Shown piece by piece: positions 26,865 through 36,841 of a stretch of DNA of 64,000 bases. Each line of letters begins with the position of its first letter. Position 1 is the first letter of the stretch. The notes beneath the pieces were generated by a model. The model had not been told where the DNA came from. It saw only the letters and a list, made by a program, of their open reading frames with translations, and ran no database searches. The translations under genes were made by a program, and so were the position numbers. Source of the DNA: Nocardioides aromaticivorans (GTDB taxonomy: Bacteria > Actinomycetota > Actinomycetes > Propionibacteriales > Nocardioidaceae); assembly GCF_013408525.1 (NCBI RefSeq), contig NZ_JACBZM010000001.1:5005212-5069211 (forward strand). The letters run 5' to 3'.

Positions 26865-29492
26865 TCACGCCTCCCCCTGGATGGTCATGATCACGGCGTC
26901 GAGCTCGTCGGGCTTGACCAGGACGTCGCGTGCCTTGGATCCCTCGCTGGGTCCGACGACGCCCCGGCTCTCGAGGATGTCCATGAGGCGGCCGGCCTTC
27001 GCGAAGCCGACCCGGAGCTTGCGCTGCAGCATCGAGGTCGAGCCGAACTGGGTGGAGACCACGAGCTCGATCGCCTGGACGACCAGGTCCATGTCGTCGC
27101 CGATGTCGTCGTCGAGGACCTTGCTCGACGCCGCCGGGGCGGTGACGTCCTCGCGGTAGCTCGGCTCGAGCTGGGTCTTGCAGTGCTTGACGACCTGCTG
27201 GATCTCCGGCTCGGAGACCCACGATCCCTGGACTCTTATGGGCTTCGACGCACCCATCGGCAGGAACAGCCCGTCACCCTGGCCGACCAGTTTCTCGGCG
27301 CCCGGCGTGTCGAGGATGACCCGGCTGTCGGCGAGGCTGGACGTCGCGAACGCCAGCCGGGACGGCACGTTGGCCTTGATCAGGCCGGTGACGACGTCGA
27401 CCGACGGGCGCTGCGTGGCGAGCACCAGGTGGATGCCGGCCGCGCGGGCGAGCTGGGTGATCCGGACGATCGAGCCCTCGACGTCGCGCGGGGCGACCAT
27501 CATGAGGTCGGCGAGCTCGTCGACGATCACCAGCAGGTAGGGGTACGGCGTCAGGGTGCGCTCGCTGCCCGGCGGGACCTCGACCTTGCCCTCGCGGACG
27601 GCCTTGTTGAAGTCGTTGATGTGCCGGAAGCCGAAGTTCGCCAGGTCGTCGTACCGCATGTCCATCTCGCGGCACACCCACTCGAGGGCCTCGGCGGCCT
27701 TCTTCGGGTTGGTGATGATCGGCGTGATCAGGTGCGGGACGCCCTCGTAGGCGTTCAGCTCGACCCGCTTCGGGTCGACCATGATCATCCGGACCTCGTC
27801 GGGCGTCGAGCGCATCAGCACCGAGGTGATCATCGAGTTGATGAAGCTGGACTTTCCGGAGCCGGTGGCACCGGCGACCAGCAGGTGCGGCATCTTGGCG
27901 AGGTTCGCGACGACGAAGCCGCCCTCGACGTCCTTGCCGAGGCCCGCGACCAGCGGGTGGTGGTCGTTGCGCGCGACGTTGGAGCGGAGCACGTCGCCGA
28001 GGGAGACGATCTCCTTGTCGGTGTTGGGGATCTCGACGCCGACCGCGGACTTGCCGGGGATCGGGCTGAGGATGCGGACGTCCTCAGAGCCCACCGCGTA
28101 GGAGATGTTGCGCTGGACGCCGAGGATCTTCTCGACCTTGACGCCCGTGCCGAGCTCGATCTCGTAGCGGGTGACCGTCGGGCCACGGGTGTAGCCGGTG
28201 ACCTGGGCGTCGATGTTGAACTCGTCGATGACCGTCTGCAGCCGGTCGACGACGTCGTCACTGGCCTTCGAGCGGGCACGGTGGGGGTCGCCGGCCTTGA
28301 GGGCGGCGGCGTCGGGCAGCGTGTAGACGATGTCGCCGGACAGGGCGAGCTGCTCCACCCGCTGCGGCAGGTCGGCGTGCGGCGGCGGCTCGAGCTCGCC
28401 GGTCTCGTCGGCCGGGGCGGGCGCGGTCCGGGCCGCGGCGCGGCGCTCGAGGGCGCTCATGCCGGCGTCGCTGAGGCCCGGCGTGGTCGGCTCGTCGTCG
28501 ACGAGCGGGATGTCGATCGGCTCGAGGAGCTCCATCGACTCCTCGACGGACGGGTCGGGCTCCGCCTTCTTGCGGCGGCGCTTCTTCGGCTCGGTCAGGA
28601 CCGGGCTGTCGTAGGCCGGGTCGCCCTCGCGCTCGAAGGCGTCGTCGAAGCGGTAGGCCTGCGTCTCGTCGCCGTCGGCGGCGTGGTGGCGTCCGAGCAG
28701 CAGGTCGCCGAGCTCGCGCAGCCGGTCCGGGACGCGGTACAGCGGCGTCGCGGTGATCACCAGGACGCCGAAGAAGGCCAGCAGGGCCAGCAGGCCGATG
28801 ACCAGCGCCGGCGAGCGGAGCAGGTCGAGCAGGAGGGCCGAGACGACGTACCCGACGGCGCCGCCGCCGTCGCGCAGGGCGGTGGTGTCGCCCTGGGCCG
28901 GCTCGGGCGTGCCATTGGCGATGTGGACGATGCCGAGCAGGCCGAAGGAGAAGGCGGACCAGCCGATGATCTGGCGGCCCGCGGGGCCGTTGCCGACCGG
29001 GTCCCGCATCACGCGGTAGCCGGCGAGCAGCACCAGCAGCGGGACGAACCAGCCGATCTTGCCGACCGTGCCGGACACCGCCGCCCGGGTGAAGTCCATG
29101 ACCCCGCCGGGGACCTCGAACCACACCGCGGTGGCGATGACCAGGGCGACCCCGCACAGCAGCAGGCCGAAGCCGTCGCGGCGCTGCTCGGGCTCGATGT
29201 CACGGGCGCCGTGCCCGATGCCGCGGGCGACCGCACCGATCGTGTGGGCGAAGGCCAGCCACAGGGCGACCACGCCCCGCCCGAGTGCGGTGAAGGCACG
29301 CAGCACCGGCCCGGGGCCGCTGCGGACGGCGCGCGGAGCCGGCCGCCGGGCCGAGTTCGACTTCTTGGCCGGAGGCTTCTTCTTGGTGGTCGTACTACGG
29401 GATCGCGAGCTGGTCGTCTTCTTCGCGCCCGAGCGTGAGGAAGGGGTGGTCCTGCTGCGCGACGCCGTCGGGGAAGACGTACGGGTCGCCAT
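26865..29492 (-). CDS. ftsK: DNA translocase FtsK/SpoIIIE
   Basis: 875 residues. A basic Ser/Thr/Lys-rich N-terminus is followed by four to five membrane helices (about 90-260), a linker, and the alpha-beta motor domain. Walker A is GATGSGKSS (about 541-549), Walker B is LLVIVDELADLMM, and LATQRPSVDVVTG is the family signature. The gamma winged helix at the C-terminus (STSMLQRKLRVGFAKAGRLM) binds the KOPS-type DNA guide sequences. It pumps chromosome DNA through the division septum. ATG 29492 was chosen because TAGGTT sits 6 nt upstream. The RodZ-like gene follows with overlapping codons. Confidence 0.96.
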   Translation of the reverse strand: MATRTSSPTASRSRTTPSSRSGAKKTTSSRSRSTTTKKKPPAKKSNSARRPAPRAVRSGPGPVLRAFTALGRGVVALWLAFAHTIGAVARGIGHGARDIEPEQRRDGFGLLLCGVALVIATAVWFEVPGGVMDFTRAAVSGTVGKIGWFVPLLVLLAGYRVMRDPVGNGPAGRQIIGWSAFSFGLLGIVHIANGTPEPAQGDTTALRDGGGAVGYVVSALLLDLLRSPALVIGLLALLAFFGVLVITATPLYRVPDRLRELGDLLLGRHHAADGDETQAYRFDDAFEREGDPAYDSPVLTEPKKRRRKKAEPDPSVEESMELLEPIDIPLVDDEPTTPGLSDAGMSALERRAAARTAPAPADETGELEPPPHADLPQRVEQLALSGDIVYTLPDAAALKAGDPHRARSKASDDVVDRLQTVIDEFNIDAQVTGYTRGPTVTRYEIELGTGVKVEKILGVQRNISYAVGSEDVRILSPIPGKSAVGVEIPNTDKEIVSLGDVLRSNVARNDHHPLVAGLGKDVEGGFVVANLAKMPHLLVAGATGSGKSSFINSMITSVLMRSTPDEVRMIMVDPKRVELNAYEGVPHLITPIITNPKKAAEALEWVCREMDMRYDDLANFGFRHINDFNKAVREGKVEVPPGSERTLTPYPYLLVIVDELADLMMVAPRDVEGSIVRITQLARAAGIHLVLATQRPSVDVVTGLIKANVPSRLAFATSSLADSRVILDTPGAEKLVGQGDGLFLPMGASKPIRVQGSWVSEPEIQQVVKHCKTQLEPSYREDVTAPAASSKVLDDDIGDDMDLVVQAIELVVSTQFGSTSMLQRKLRVGFAKAGRLMDILESRGVVGPSEGSKARDVLVKPDELDAVIMTIQGEA

Positions 29493-29498
29493 GCTCAC

Positions 29499-29504
29499 AA
29501 CCTA
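29499..29504 (-). promoter_or_regulatory. -10 box TAGGTT of ftsK
   Basis: On the minus strand TAGGTT ends 6 nt before the ftsK ATG and no SD is present, predicting a leaderless mRNA. It argues for ATG 29492 over GTG 29498. Confidence 0.5.
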
Positions 29505-29568
29505 CCCACAAGTCCCATGAGTCACAGGGACAACACGCGCGGGGGTTTCGGGGCTGCATGCAGCCGGC

Positions 29569-31253
<1,685 letters not shown>

Positions 31254-31254
<1 letters not shown>

Positions 31255-32141
31255 CAGAGGAGGCCCGCCGCCTCGAGACCGGCACGGAGGTCGGCGACCT
31301 CCGCGTCGTCGAGCGCGAGCAGTGGCGACCTCACGTGCCGGTTGGGCAGCACTCCGGCGAGCTCGAGCGCGGCCTTGGCGGTGGTGGCGCCGTAGTTGGC
31401 GACGCCCATGACCGCCTCGTAGGCCGGGATCAGCGTGGTGTGGATCCGCAGCGCCTCGGCGTGGTCGCCGGCGAGGAACGCCTCGATCATCGCCTTGAGC
31501 TGCGTGCCCGCGACGTGGCCGACCACCGACACGACGCCGACGGCGCCGTAGGCGAGGTAGCCGAGCGTGTTGACGTCGTCACCGGAGTAGACGGTGTAGC
31601 CGAGGTCGACCAGCTGCGCGGTGCGCGAGATGTCGCCGGTCGCCTCCTTGACCGCGACGACGCTGTCCCAGTCGGCCGCGGCGCGGTACGTCGCCAGGTC
31701 GATCTTGGTGCCGGTGCGGCCCGGGACGTCGTACAGCATCACGGGGACGGCCGTCGCGTCGACGACCTGGCGGAAGTGGTTGAGCACGCCGGGCTGGCTG
31801 GGCTTGTTGTAGTAGGGCGTGACGAGCAGGAGGCCGTCGGCGCCGACCTTCTCGGCCTGCCGGGCGAGCTCGACCGAGTGCCGCGTGTCGTTGGTGCCGA
31901 CACCGGCGACGATCTTGGCCCGGTCGCCCACGGCGTCCTTGACGGCGGCGAGCGTCTCGCCGTCCTCCGCGCCGGTGGTCGTGGGCGACTCGCCGGTGGT
32001 GCCGGACACGACGATGCCGTCGTTGCCGTTGTCGACGAGATGCCTGGCCACCTTCTGCACCCCGTCCAGGTCGACGGAGCCGTCCTCGTGGAACGGCGTG
32101 ACCATCGCGGTCAGCACGGTGCCGAAGGGTGCAGAAGTCAT
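31254..32141 (-). CDS. dapA: 4-hydroxy-tetrahydrodipicolinate synthase
   Basis: 295-residue TIM-barrel lyase. Conserved elements: VVSGTTGESPT, the catalytic tyrosine in VMLYDVPGRTG and the Schiff-base lysine in VVAVKEATGDIS. It condenses pyruvate with aspartate semialdehyde, the first step specific to lysine and diaminopimelate (cell wall) synthesis. ATG 32141 lies 6 nt after TAGGCT with no SD, so the operon mRNA is probably leaderless. Cotranscribed with rnj. Confidence 0.97.
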
Positions 32142-32147
32142 GCTGTC

Positions 32148-32153
32148 AGCCTA
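32148..32153 (-). promoter_or_regulatory. -10 box TAGGCT of dapA-rnj
   Basis: Minus-strand TAGGCT ends 6 nt before the dapA ATG; no SD is present. Confidence 0.55.
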
Positions 32154-32212
32154 TCGCCAAGGGGCCCGATGACCCGCCTCGCCGCCCCACGCGGGCCTCC
32201 CCACCCACTCGG

Positions 32213-33151
32213 TCACACGTGCGGCATGACCTCCGCGGCGACCAGCCGCAGGTGGTCGAGATCGGCCAGGTCCAGCACCTGGAGGTAGATCCGCTGGCTG
32301 CCGAGGTCGCCGAAGCGGCGGATCTTCTCGACCACCTCGTCGGGGGTGCCGGCGAGGCCGTTGACCCGCAGCTCGTCGACCTCCCGGCCGATCGCCTTCG
32401 CCCGGCGCGCCACCTCGGCCTCGTCCTCGCCCACGCACAGCACGAGCGCGTTCGACCAGGCCAGCTCGTCGGGGTCGCGGCCGATCTCCTCGGCCGCCTG
32501 CCGCACCCGGCCGAACTGCACCGCGGTGAACTCCTCGTCGACGAAGGGCAGATTGAACTCGTCGGCGTAGCGCGCCGCCAGCGCCGGCGTCTTGCGGGCG
32601 CCCGTGCCACCGATGAGCAGCGGTACGCCGCCGGCGTGGCCGCCCGTCTGGACCGGCTTCGGCAGCGCCGGGCTGTCGGCGAGCTGGTAGTGCGTGCCGT
32701 CGAACGCGTAGCGCCCACCCACCGGCGTCGACCACAGGCCGGTGATCAGCTCGAGCTGCTCGGCGTACCGCTCGAAGCGCTCCTTCGTGTCCGGGAACGG
32801 GATCCCGTAGGCGGTGTGCTCCTGGGTGAACCACCCGGCGCCGATCCCCAGCTCGACGCGGCCGCCGCTCATCTGGTCGACCTGCGCCACCTGGATCGCC
32901 AGCACGCCGGGGTACCGGAAGGTGGCGCTCGTCATCATGGTGCCGAGCCGGATTGTGCTCGTGTCACGGGCGAGGCCGGCGAGCGCCGTCCAGGCGTCGG
33001 TCGAGCCGGGCAGCCCGTCGCCGCTCATGTGGAGGTAGTGGTCGCTGCGGAAGAAGGCTCCGAAGCCGAGCTTCTCGGCCTCGAGCGCGACGGCCAGCAG
33101 GTCGTCGTAGGTGGCACCTTGCTGGGGTTCGGTGAAGACGCGGAGCTCCAT
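32213..33151 (-). CDS. LLM-class F420-dependent oxidoreductase
   Basis: A 312-residue luciferase-like TIM barrel. MELRVFTEPQQGATYDDLLA opens the first strand. RSDHYLHM, RLGTMMTSATFRYPGVLA, VDQMSGGRVELGIGAGW and GVPLLIGGTGARKTPALAARY are the family signatures for binding deazaflavin F420. The substrate is not predictable. The start at ATG 33151 follows AAGGCT by 6 nt, so it may be leaderless. It is flanked upstream by a copy of the dispersed stem-loop repeat (33182-33214). Confidence 0.88.
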   Translation of the reverse strand: MELRVFTEPQQGATYDDLLAVALEAEKLGFGAFFRSDHYLHMSGDGLPGSTDAWTALAGLARDTSTIRLGTMMTSATFRYPGVLAIQVAQVDQMSGGRVELGIGAGWFTQEHTAYGIPFPDTKERFERYAEQLELITGLWSTPVGGRYAFDGTHYQLADSPALPKPVQTGGHAGGVPLLIGGTGARKTPALAARYADEFNLPFVDEEFTAVQFGRVRQAAEEIGRDPDELAWSNALVLCVGEDEAEVARRAKAIGREVDELRVNGLAGTPDEVVEKIRRFGDLGSQRIYLQVLDLADLDHLRLVAAEVMPHV

Positions 33152-33181
33152 GGCCCCAGCCTTCCAGCACCGTCCAACCGC

Positions 33182-33214
33182 GTCTCGTGACGGTCGCTGC
33201 GCGACCTCCTCGAC
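33182..33214. repeat. Dispersed 33-bp stem-loop repeat, copy A
   Basis: Same 33-bp element, in opposite orientation, as 47924-47956, differing at two bases. The core stem here is GGTCG-CTGCG-CGACC (33192-33206). In the other copy the stem is GGTTG/CAACC, so the two differences preserve base pairing. It lies between the LLM gene and folA. Confidence 0.7.
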
Positions 33215-33219
33215 GGCGG

Positions 33220-33750
33220 TCAGGCCCCTGACGAGCCGCCGCAGGCGAAGACCCGCTCCCACCACACGATGGTGAAGCCCTCGCGCGGTTCGCGGCGCAC
33301 CTCGTTCCAGCGCCCGCGGCTGAACTCCGGGTAGTGCGTGTCGCCCGCCGGCGACATCGGGATCTCGGAGATGACCTGCTCGTCGGCGTACGGCAGGGCG
33401 GCGGCGTAGACGTGCGCTCCCCCGCCGATCATCACCCGCCGGTCGGCCGGCTGGTCGCGCAGGAGGTCGTCGGCCAGCTCCAGCGCCTCGGTGATCGAGT
33501 GGGCGACCTCCACCCCCTCCGCCGTAAACGACGGGTCGCGGGTCAGCACGATGGTGGTCCGGCCGGGCAGCGGCCTGCCGATGCCCTCGTGGGTGGTCCG
33601 GCCCAGCACCAGGACGTGGCCGAGGGTGGTCGCCTTGAAGTGGGCGAAGTCCTCGGAGATCTTCCACGGGATGTCCGCGTCGGCGCCGATGACACCGTTC
33701 TCGGCGACGGCGGCCACCATCGTGACCCGCCGCCCGGCAGGGGTGCTCAT
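33220..33750 (-). CDS. folA: Dihydrofolate reductase
   Basis: A 176-residue [36 protein letters not shown] is the N-terminal active-site strand and helix with catalytic Asp after [27 protein letters not shown] binds NADPH, and [14 protein letters not shown] is the glycine pair. It regenerates tetrahydrofolate after thymidylate synthase. ATG 33750 overlaps the thyA stop by ATGA, so the pair is coupled. Confidence 0.95.
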   Translation of the reverse strand: MSTPAGRRVTMVAAVAENGVIGADADIPWKISEDFAHFKATTLGHVLVLGRTTHEGIGRPLPGRTTIVLTRDPSFTAEGVEVAHSITEALELADDLLRDQPADRRVMIGGGAHVYAAALPYADEQVISEIPMSPAGDTHYPEFSRGRWNEVRREPREGFTIVWWERVFACGGSSGA

Positions 33751-34541
33751 ACCGCGATCGGGGCCTTGATCGCGGGGTGCGGGTCGTAGCCCTCGACGCT
33801 GATGTCCTCGAGCTCGAAGGCGTCGATCTCGGTGACCGCGGGGTTGAGCAGCAGCTTGGGCAGCGGCCGCGGGTCGCGGGTCAGCTGGAGTCGGGCCTGC
33901 TCGAGGTGGTTGGAGTAGAGGTGCGCGTCGCCGAGGGTGTGCACGAAGTCGCCGACCTCGAGGCCCGCGACCTGGGCGACCATGTGGGTCAGCAGCGCGT
34001 ACGACGCGATGTTGAACGGCACGCCGAGGAAGACGTCGGCCGAGCGCTGGTAGAGCTGGCAGCTGAGCCGGCCGTCAGCGACGTAGAACTGGAAGAGGCT
34101 GTGGCAGGGCGGCAGCGCCATGTCGTCGACCTGGCTGGGGTTCCACGCCGAGACGATGTGGCGCCGGCTGTCGGGGTTGGTGCGGATCTGCCGGATCACC
34201 TGCGCGAGCTGGTCGATGTGGCCGCCGTCGGGGGTGGGCCAGGAGCGCCACTGGGCGCCGTACACGGGGCCGAGGTCGCCGTTCTCGTCGGCCCACTCGT
34301 CCCAGATGGTGATGCCGCGCTCCTGCAGCCAGCGCACATTGGTGTCGCCGCGGAGGAACCACAGCAGCTCGCCGAAGACCGAGCGGGTGTGGATCTTCTT
34401 CGTGGTGACGAGCGGGAAGCCGGCGGTCAGGTCGAAGCGCATCTGGTGGCCGAACACGCTGAGCGTGCCGGTGCCGGTGCGGTCACCCTTCTCGGCGCCC
34501 TCGTCGAGGATCCGCTGGACGAGGTCGAGGTACTGGCGCAC
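33747..34541 (-). CDS. thyA: Thymidylate synthase
   Basis: 264 residues from GTG 34541. Signatures: [29 protein letters not shown], the nucleophile loop [12 protein letters not shown] with the catalytic Cys, [19 protein letters not shown] and the HLYSNH dUMP-binding strand. It makes dTMP from dUMP with methylene-THF. TAGGCT ends 6 nt before the GTG, so it is likely leaderless. First gene of thyA-folA. Confidence 0.97.
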   Translation of the reverse strand: MRQYLDLVQRILDEGAEKGDRTGTGTLSVFGHQMRFDLTAGFPLVTTKKIHTRSVFGELLWFLRGDTNVRWLQERGITIWDEWADENGDLGPVYGAQWRSWPTPDGGHIDQLAQVIRQIRTNPDSRRHIVSAWNPSQVDDMALPPCHSLFQFYVADGRLSCQLYQRSADVFLGVPFNIASYALLTHMVAQVAGLEVGDFVHTLGDAHLYSNHLEQARLQLTRDPRPLPKLLLNPAVTEIDAFELEDISVEGYDPHPAIKAPIAV

Positions 34542-34547
34542 GACGTC

Positions 34548-34553
34548 AGCCTA
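34548..34553 (-). promoter_or_regulatory. -10 box TAGGCT of thyA-folA
   Basis: Minus-strand TAGGCT ends 6 nt upstream of the thyA GTG start; no SD is visible. Confidence 0.55.
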
Positions 34554-34568
34554 GTTCGGGGACGGAGC

Positions 34569-35408
34569 TCAGAGCGTGACCGTCCCGTGAATCGTGCTGA
34601 GGGTGTCGCCGCCGACCCAGATCGTGCCGTCGTCGGCCGTGGTGACGTGGACACGTCCGCGGCGGCCGAGCACGGTCCCCTGCGCCGCCGTGTACGACGC
34701 CGGGAGCACGCCGCCCGCCAGCCACTGCGCGAGCGAGGCGTTCAGCGAACCGGTCACCGGGTCCTCGGTGATGCCTGCGGCGTGGGGCACGAACGCGCGG
34801 ACCTCGACGGCGCACTCGGAGCCCTCGGGCCACGGGCCCACGACGCCGACGTCGACCGGCAGGGTCATGAAGTCGGGTGTCAGGGCGAGGACGTCCTCGG
34901 CCGACGCCAGCCGGACGCCGACCCAGCCGGGACCGTTGTCGGCCCAGGCGATGTCGAGCACGTCGTCGCGGGTGATGCCGAGGGCGACCACGATCCGCTC
35001 CACCAGCTCGTCCTCGACCGGGCCGGAGCGCAGCAGGTCGGGCGCGGCGAAGGCCAGCCGGCCCTCGGACTGCCGCAGCTCGACGAGCCCGACGCCGCAC
35101 TGCTGCACCAGCCGCTCCCCCGCCGGCACACCGCCCGCCTCGAGCCAGGCGTGGGCCGAGCCGAGCGTCGGGTGGCCGGCGAACGGCAGCTCCATCGACG
35201 GGGTGAAGATCCGCAGCCGGTAGTCGGCGGCGGGGTCGGTCGGCGCCAGCAGGAAGGTCGTCTCGCTGAGGTTGGTCCAGCGGGCGAAGGCCTGCATCTG
35301 CGCGTCGGTGAGCCCCTCGGCGTCGTGGACGACGGCGACGGGGTTGCCGAGCATCGGCTCGGCGGTGAAGACGTCGACCTGGCGGAAGGGGCGCGAGGCG
35401 GCGCTCAT
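34569..35408 (-). CDS. PhzF-family isomerase/epimerase
   Basis: 279 residues of the PhzF (diaminopimelate-epimerase-like) fold. FRQVDVFTAEPMLGNPVAVV is the family opening; the catalytic Glu lies in TNLSETTFLLAP. IFTPSMELPFAGHPTLGSAHA and HAAGITEDPVTGSLNASLAQW are the two substrate-loop signatures. PhzF itself acts in phenazine synthesis, but most relatives are isomerases of unknown substrate, and there are no phenazine genes here. It is the third gene of a gcvT-led minus-strand operon, overlapping the 85-residue gene by 4 nt. Confidence 0.88.
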   Translation of the reverse strand: MSAASRPFRQVDVFTAEPMLGNPVAVVHDAEGLTDAQMQAFARWTNLSETTFLLAPTDPAADYRLRIFTPSMELPFAGHPTLGSAHAWLEAGGVPAGERLVQQCGVGLVELRQSEGRLAFAAPDLLRSGPVEDELVERIVVALGITRDDVLDIAWADNGPGWVGVRLASAEDVLALTPDFMTLPVDVGVVGPWPEGSECAVEVRAFVPHAAGITEDPVTGSLNASLAQWLAGGVLPASYTAAQGTVLGRRGRVHVTTADDGTIWVGGDTLSTIHGTVTL

Positions 35409-35662
35409 GCCGAGAGCGACATCGGGCCATAGACCTCGCGGTCGGCCTCGAAGAGGGTCACCTGCGCGACACCGGCCTCGGCCAGCTCCTGCCAGGTCTC
35501 GCCGACCCACGACTCGGCGTCGCCCTGGCTCGGGAAGGTCTGGTCGGCCAGGTCACCGGAGACGGCGACCTCGGCGCCGCTGGCGTCCTCGAGGCGCCAG
35601 CGCCACGGCTGCTCGGTCGGCGGGCGGAAGCTGGAGGAGCCGGGCTGCTCGGGGAGGTTCAT
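35405..35662 (-). CDS. Small conserved actinobacterial protein, 85 residues
   Basis: It has a Trp-rich, acidic sequence: PWRWRLEDASGAEV, then an AESWVGETWQELAEAGVAQVTLFEADREV stretch. No membrane segment or cofactor motif is visible. It looks like a compact alpha/beta domain. The family was not recognised. It is tightly packed, 3 bp after gcvT and overlapping phzF by ATGA, so it is a real gene in this operon. ATG 35662 has GGGGAGG-type purine-rich sequence on neither side, so initiation may depend on coupling to gcvT. Confidence 0.75.
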   Translation of the reverse strand: MNLPEQPGSSSFRPPTEQPWRWRLEDASGAEVAVSGDLADQTFPSQGDAESWVGETWQELAEAGVAQVTLFEADREVYGPMSLSA

Positions 35663-35665
35663 GGC

Positions 35666-36799
35666 TCAAGCCTCCCGCACCGACGGCTGGACGAACGGCG
35701 GCTTCGTCACCTGGAAGACCTCACCCCGGCCGCGGACGTCGACGGTGACCTCGCCGTCGTCGGCGACGACGCTGGAGAGCAGCGCGAGGGCGATGCCCTT
35801 CTTGAGGGTCGGCGAGAAGGTGCCGGAGGTGACCTCGCCGAGCAGCACGTCCGGGGAGAGGCGGACGCCCATGTGCGGGCGTGGGATCGCCCGGCCGGTG
35901 GAGACCAGGCCGACCAGCTTGCGGCGGGCGCCGGCCTCCTTCTCGGCGAGCAGCTTGTCGCGTCCCCAGAAGGCCGGCTTCTTCCAGCCGACCGCCCAGC
36001 CGAGGCGGGCCTCGTTGGGGGTGATCGACGGGCCGATGTCCTGGCCGTGGAGGGGGTAGCCCATCTCGGTGCGCAGCGTGTCGCGGGCGCCGAGGCCCGC
36101 CGGCACCAGCCCGTGCGGCTCACCGGCGGCCATCAGCGCGTCCCACAGCGCGGGGGCGACGGCGCTCGGCGCGATCAGCTCGTAGCCGCGCTCGCCGGTG
36201 TAGCCCGTGCGGCACACGATGACCAGCGAGTCGGGGTCGGGGTCCGCGTCGCCGGCCTCCCAGGGCGCCTCGACGAAGGTGAGGTACTCGTGGCCGACGG
36301 GCAGGCCCACGCCGGCCACGACCTCGTCGGCCTTCGTGCCCTGGACCGCCAGCACGACGTAGTCGCGGTGGTGGTCGACCACCTCGACGCCCGCGGGCGC
36401 GGCCTCGACGAGGCGGCGGCGTACCTCCTCGTTGTTGGAGGCGTTCGGGACCACCAGGACGTGCTCGTCGTCGCGGTAGTAGGTGAAGACGTCGTCGACG
36501 ATGCCGCCGGTCGCGTCGTCCACGACGAGGCTGTACTGCGCCTTGCCGGGGCCGATCCGGTGCAGGTCGTTGGTCAGCGTGGAGTTGAGGAACTCGACGG
36601 CGCCCGGGCCGCGCACGACCAGCTTGCCGAGGTGGCTGACGTCGAAGATGCCGACGCCCTCGCGCACCGCGGTGTGCTCCTTGACGACGCCGGTCGGGTA
36701 CTCCAGCGGCATCAGCCAGCCGCCGAACTCCGAGAACTTGGCGCCCAGCGCCTCGTGCCGGTCGTGGAGCGGGGACTGCAAGGGGGTCGCATCGGCCAT
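35666..36799 (-). CDS. gcvT: Glycine cleavage system aminomethyltransferase (T protein)
   Basis: 377 residues. SPLHDRHEALGAKFSEFGGWLMP is the family N-terminus. GIFDVSHLGKLVVRGPGAVEFLN contains the folate-site Asp-Val-Ser-His, and ALWDALMAAGEPHGLVPAGLGARDTLR is the C-terminal signature. It transfers the methylene group from aminomethyl-lipoyl GcvH to tetrahydrofolate. gcvH and gcvP are not in the window. ATG 36799 lies 7 nt after TAGATT, so it is probably leaderless. Divergent from pepA, as in mycobacteria (Rv2211c/Rv2213). Confidence 0.96.
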   Translation of the reverse strand: MADATPLQSPLHDRHEALGAKFSEFGGWLMPLEYPTGVVKEHTAVREGVGIFDVSHLGKLVVRGPGAVEFLNSTLTNDLHRIGPGKAQYSLVVDDATGGIVDDVFTYYRDDEHVLVVPNASNNEEVRRRLVEAAPAGVEVVDHHRDYVVLAVQGTKADEVVAGVGLPVGHEYLTFVEAPWEAGDADPDPDSLVIVCRTGYTGERGYELIAPSAVAPALWDALMAAGEPHGLVPAGLGARDTLRTEMGYPLHGQDIGPSITPNEARLGWAVGWKKPAFWGRDKLLAEKEAGARRKLVGLVSTGRAIPRPHMGVRLSPDVLLGEVTSGTFSPTLKKGIALALLSSVVADDGEVTVDVRGRGEVFQVTKPPFVQPSVREA

Positions 36800-36806
36800 G
36801 CGTCGG

Positions 36807-36835
36807 AATCTATTGCATCGGCCGGTCGATATCCT
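36807..36835. promoter_or_regulatory. Back-to-back -10 boxes of divergent leaderless gcvT and pepA
   Basis: Minus strand: TAGATT (36807-36812), 7 nt before the gcvT ATG. Plus strand: TATCCT (36830-36835), 6 nt before the pepA GTG. The two start codons are only 42 bp apart, so each -35 region lies inside or near the other gene's transcript start. Confidence 0.6.
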
Positions 36836-36841
36836 GCGCCG

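Noticed and set aside
34569..35408. Phenazine biosynthesis cluster
   Set aside because: Only a PhzF-like isomerase is present; other phz genes are absent and the operon partners are gcvT and a small unknown protein.
35873..36841. A long N-terminal extension of pepA
   Set aside because: It is antisense to gcvT, and a leaderless promoter points to GTG 36842 as the start.
36800..36841. Glycine riboswitch before gcvT
   Set aside because: The leader is absent or nearly so; there is no space for an aptamer.
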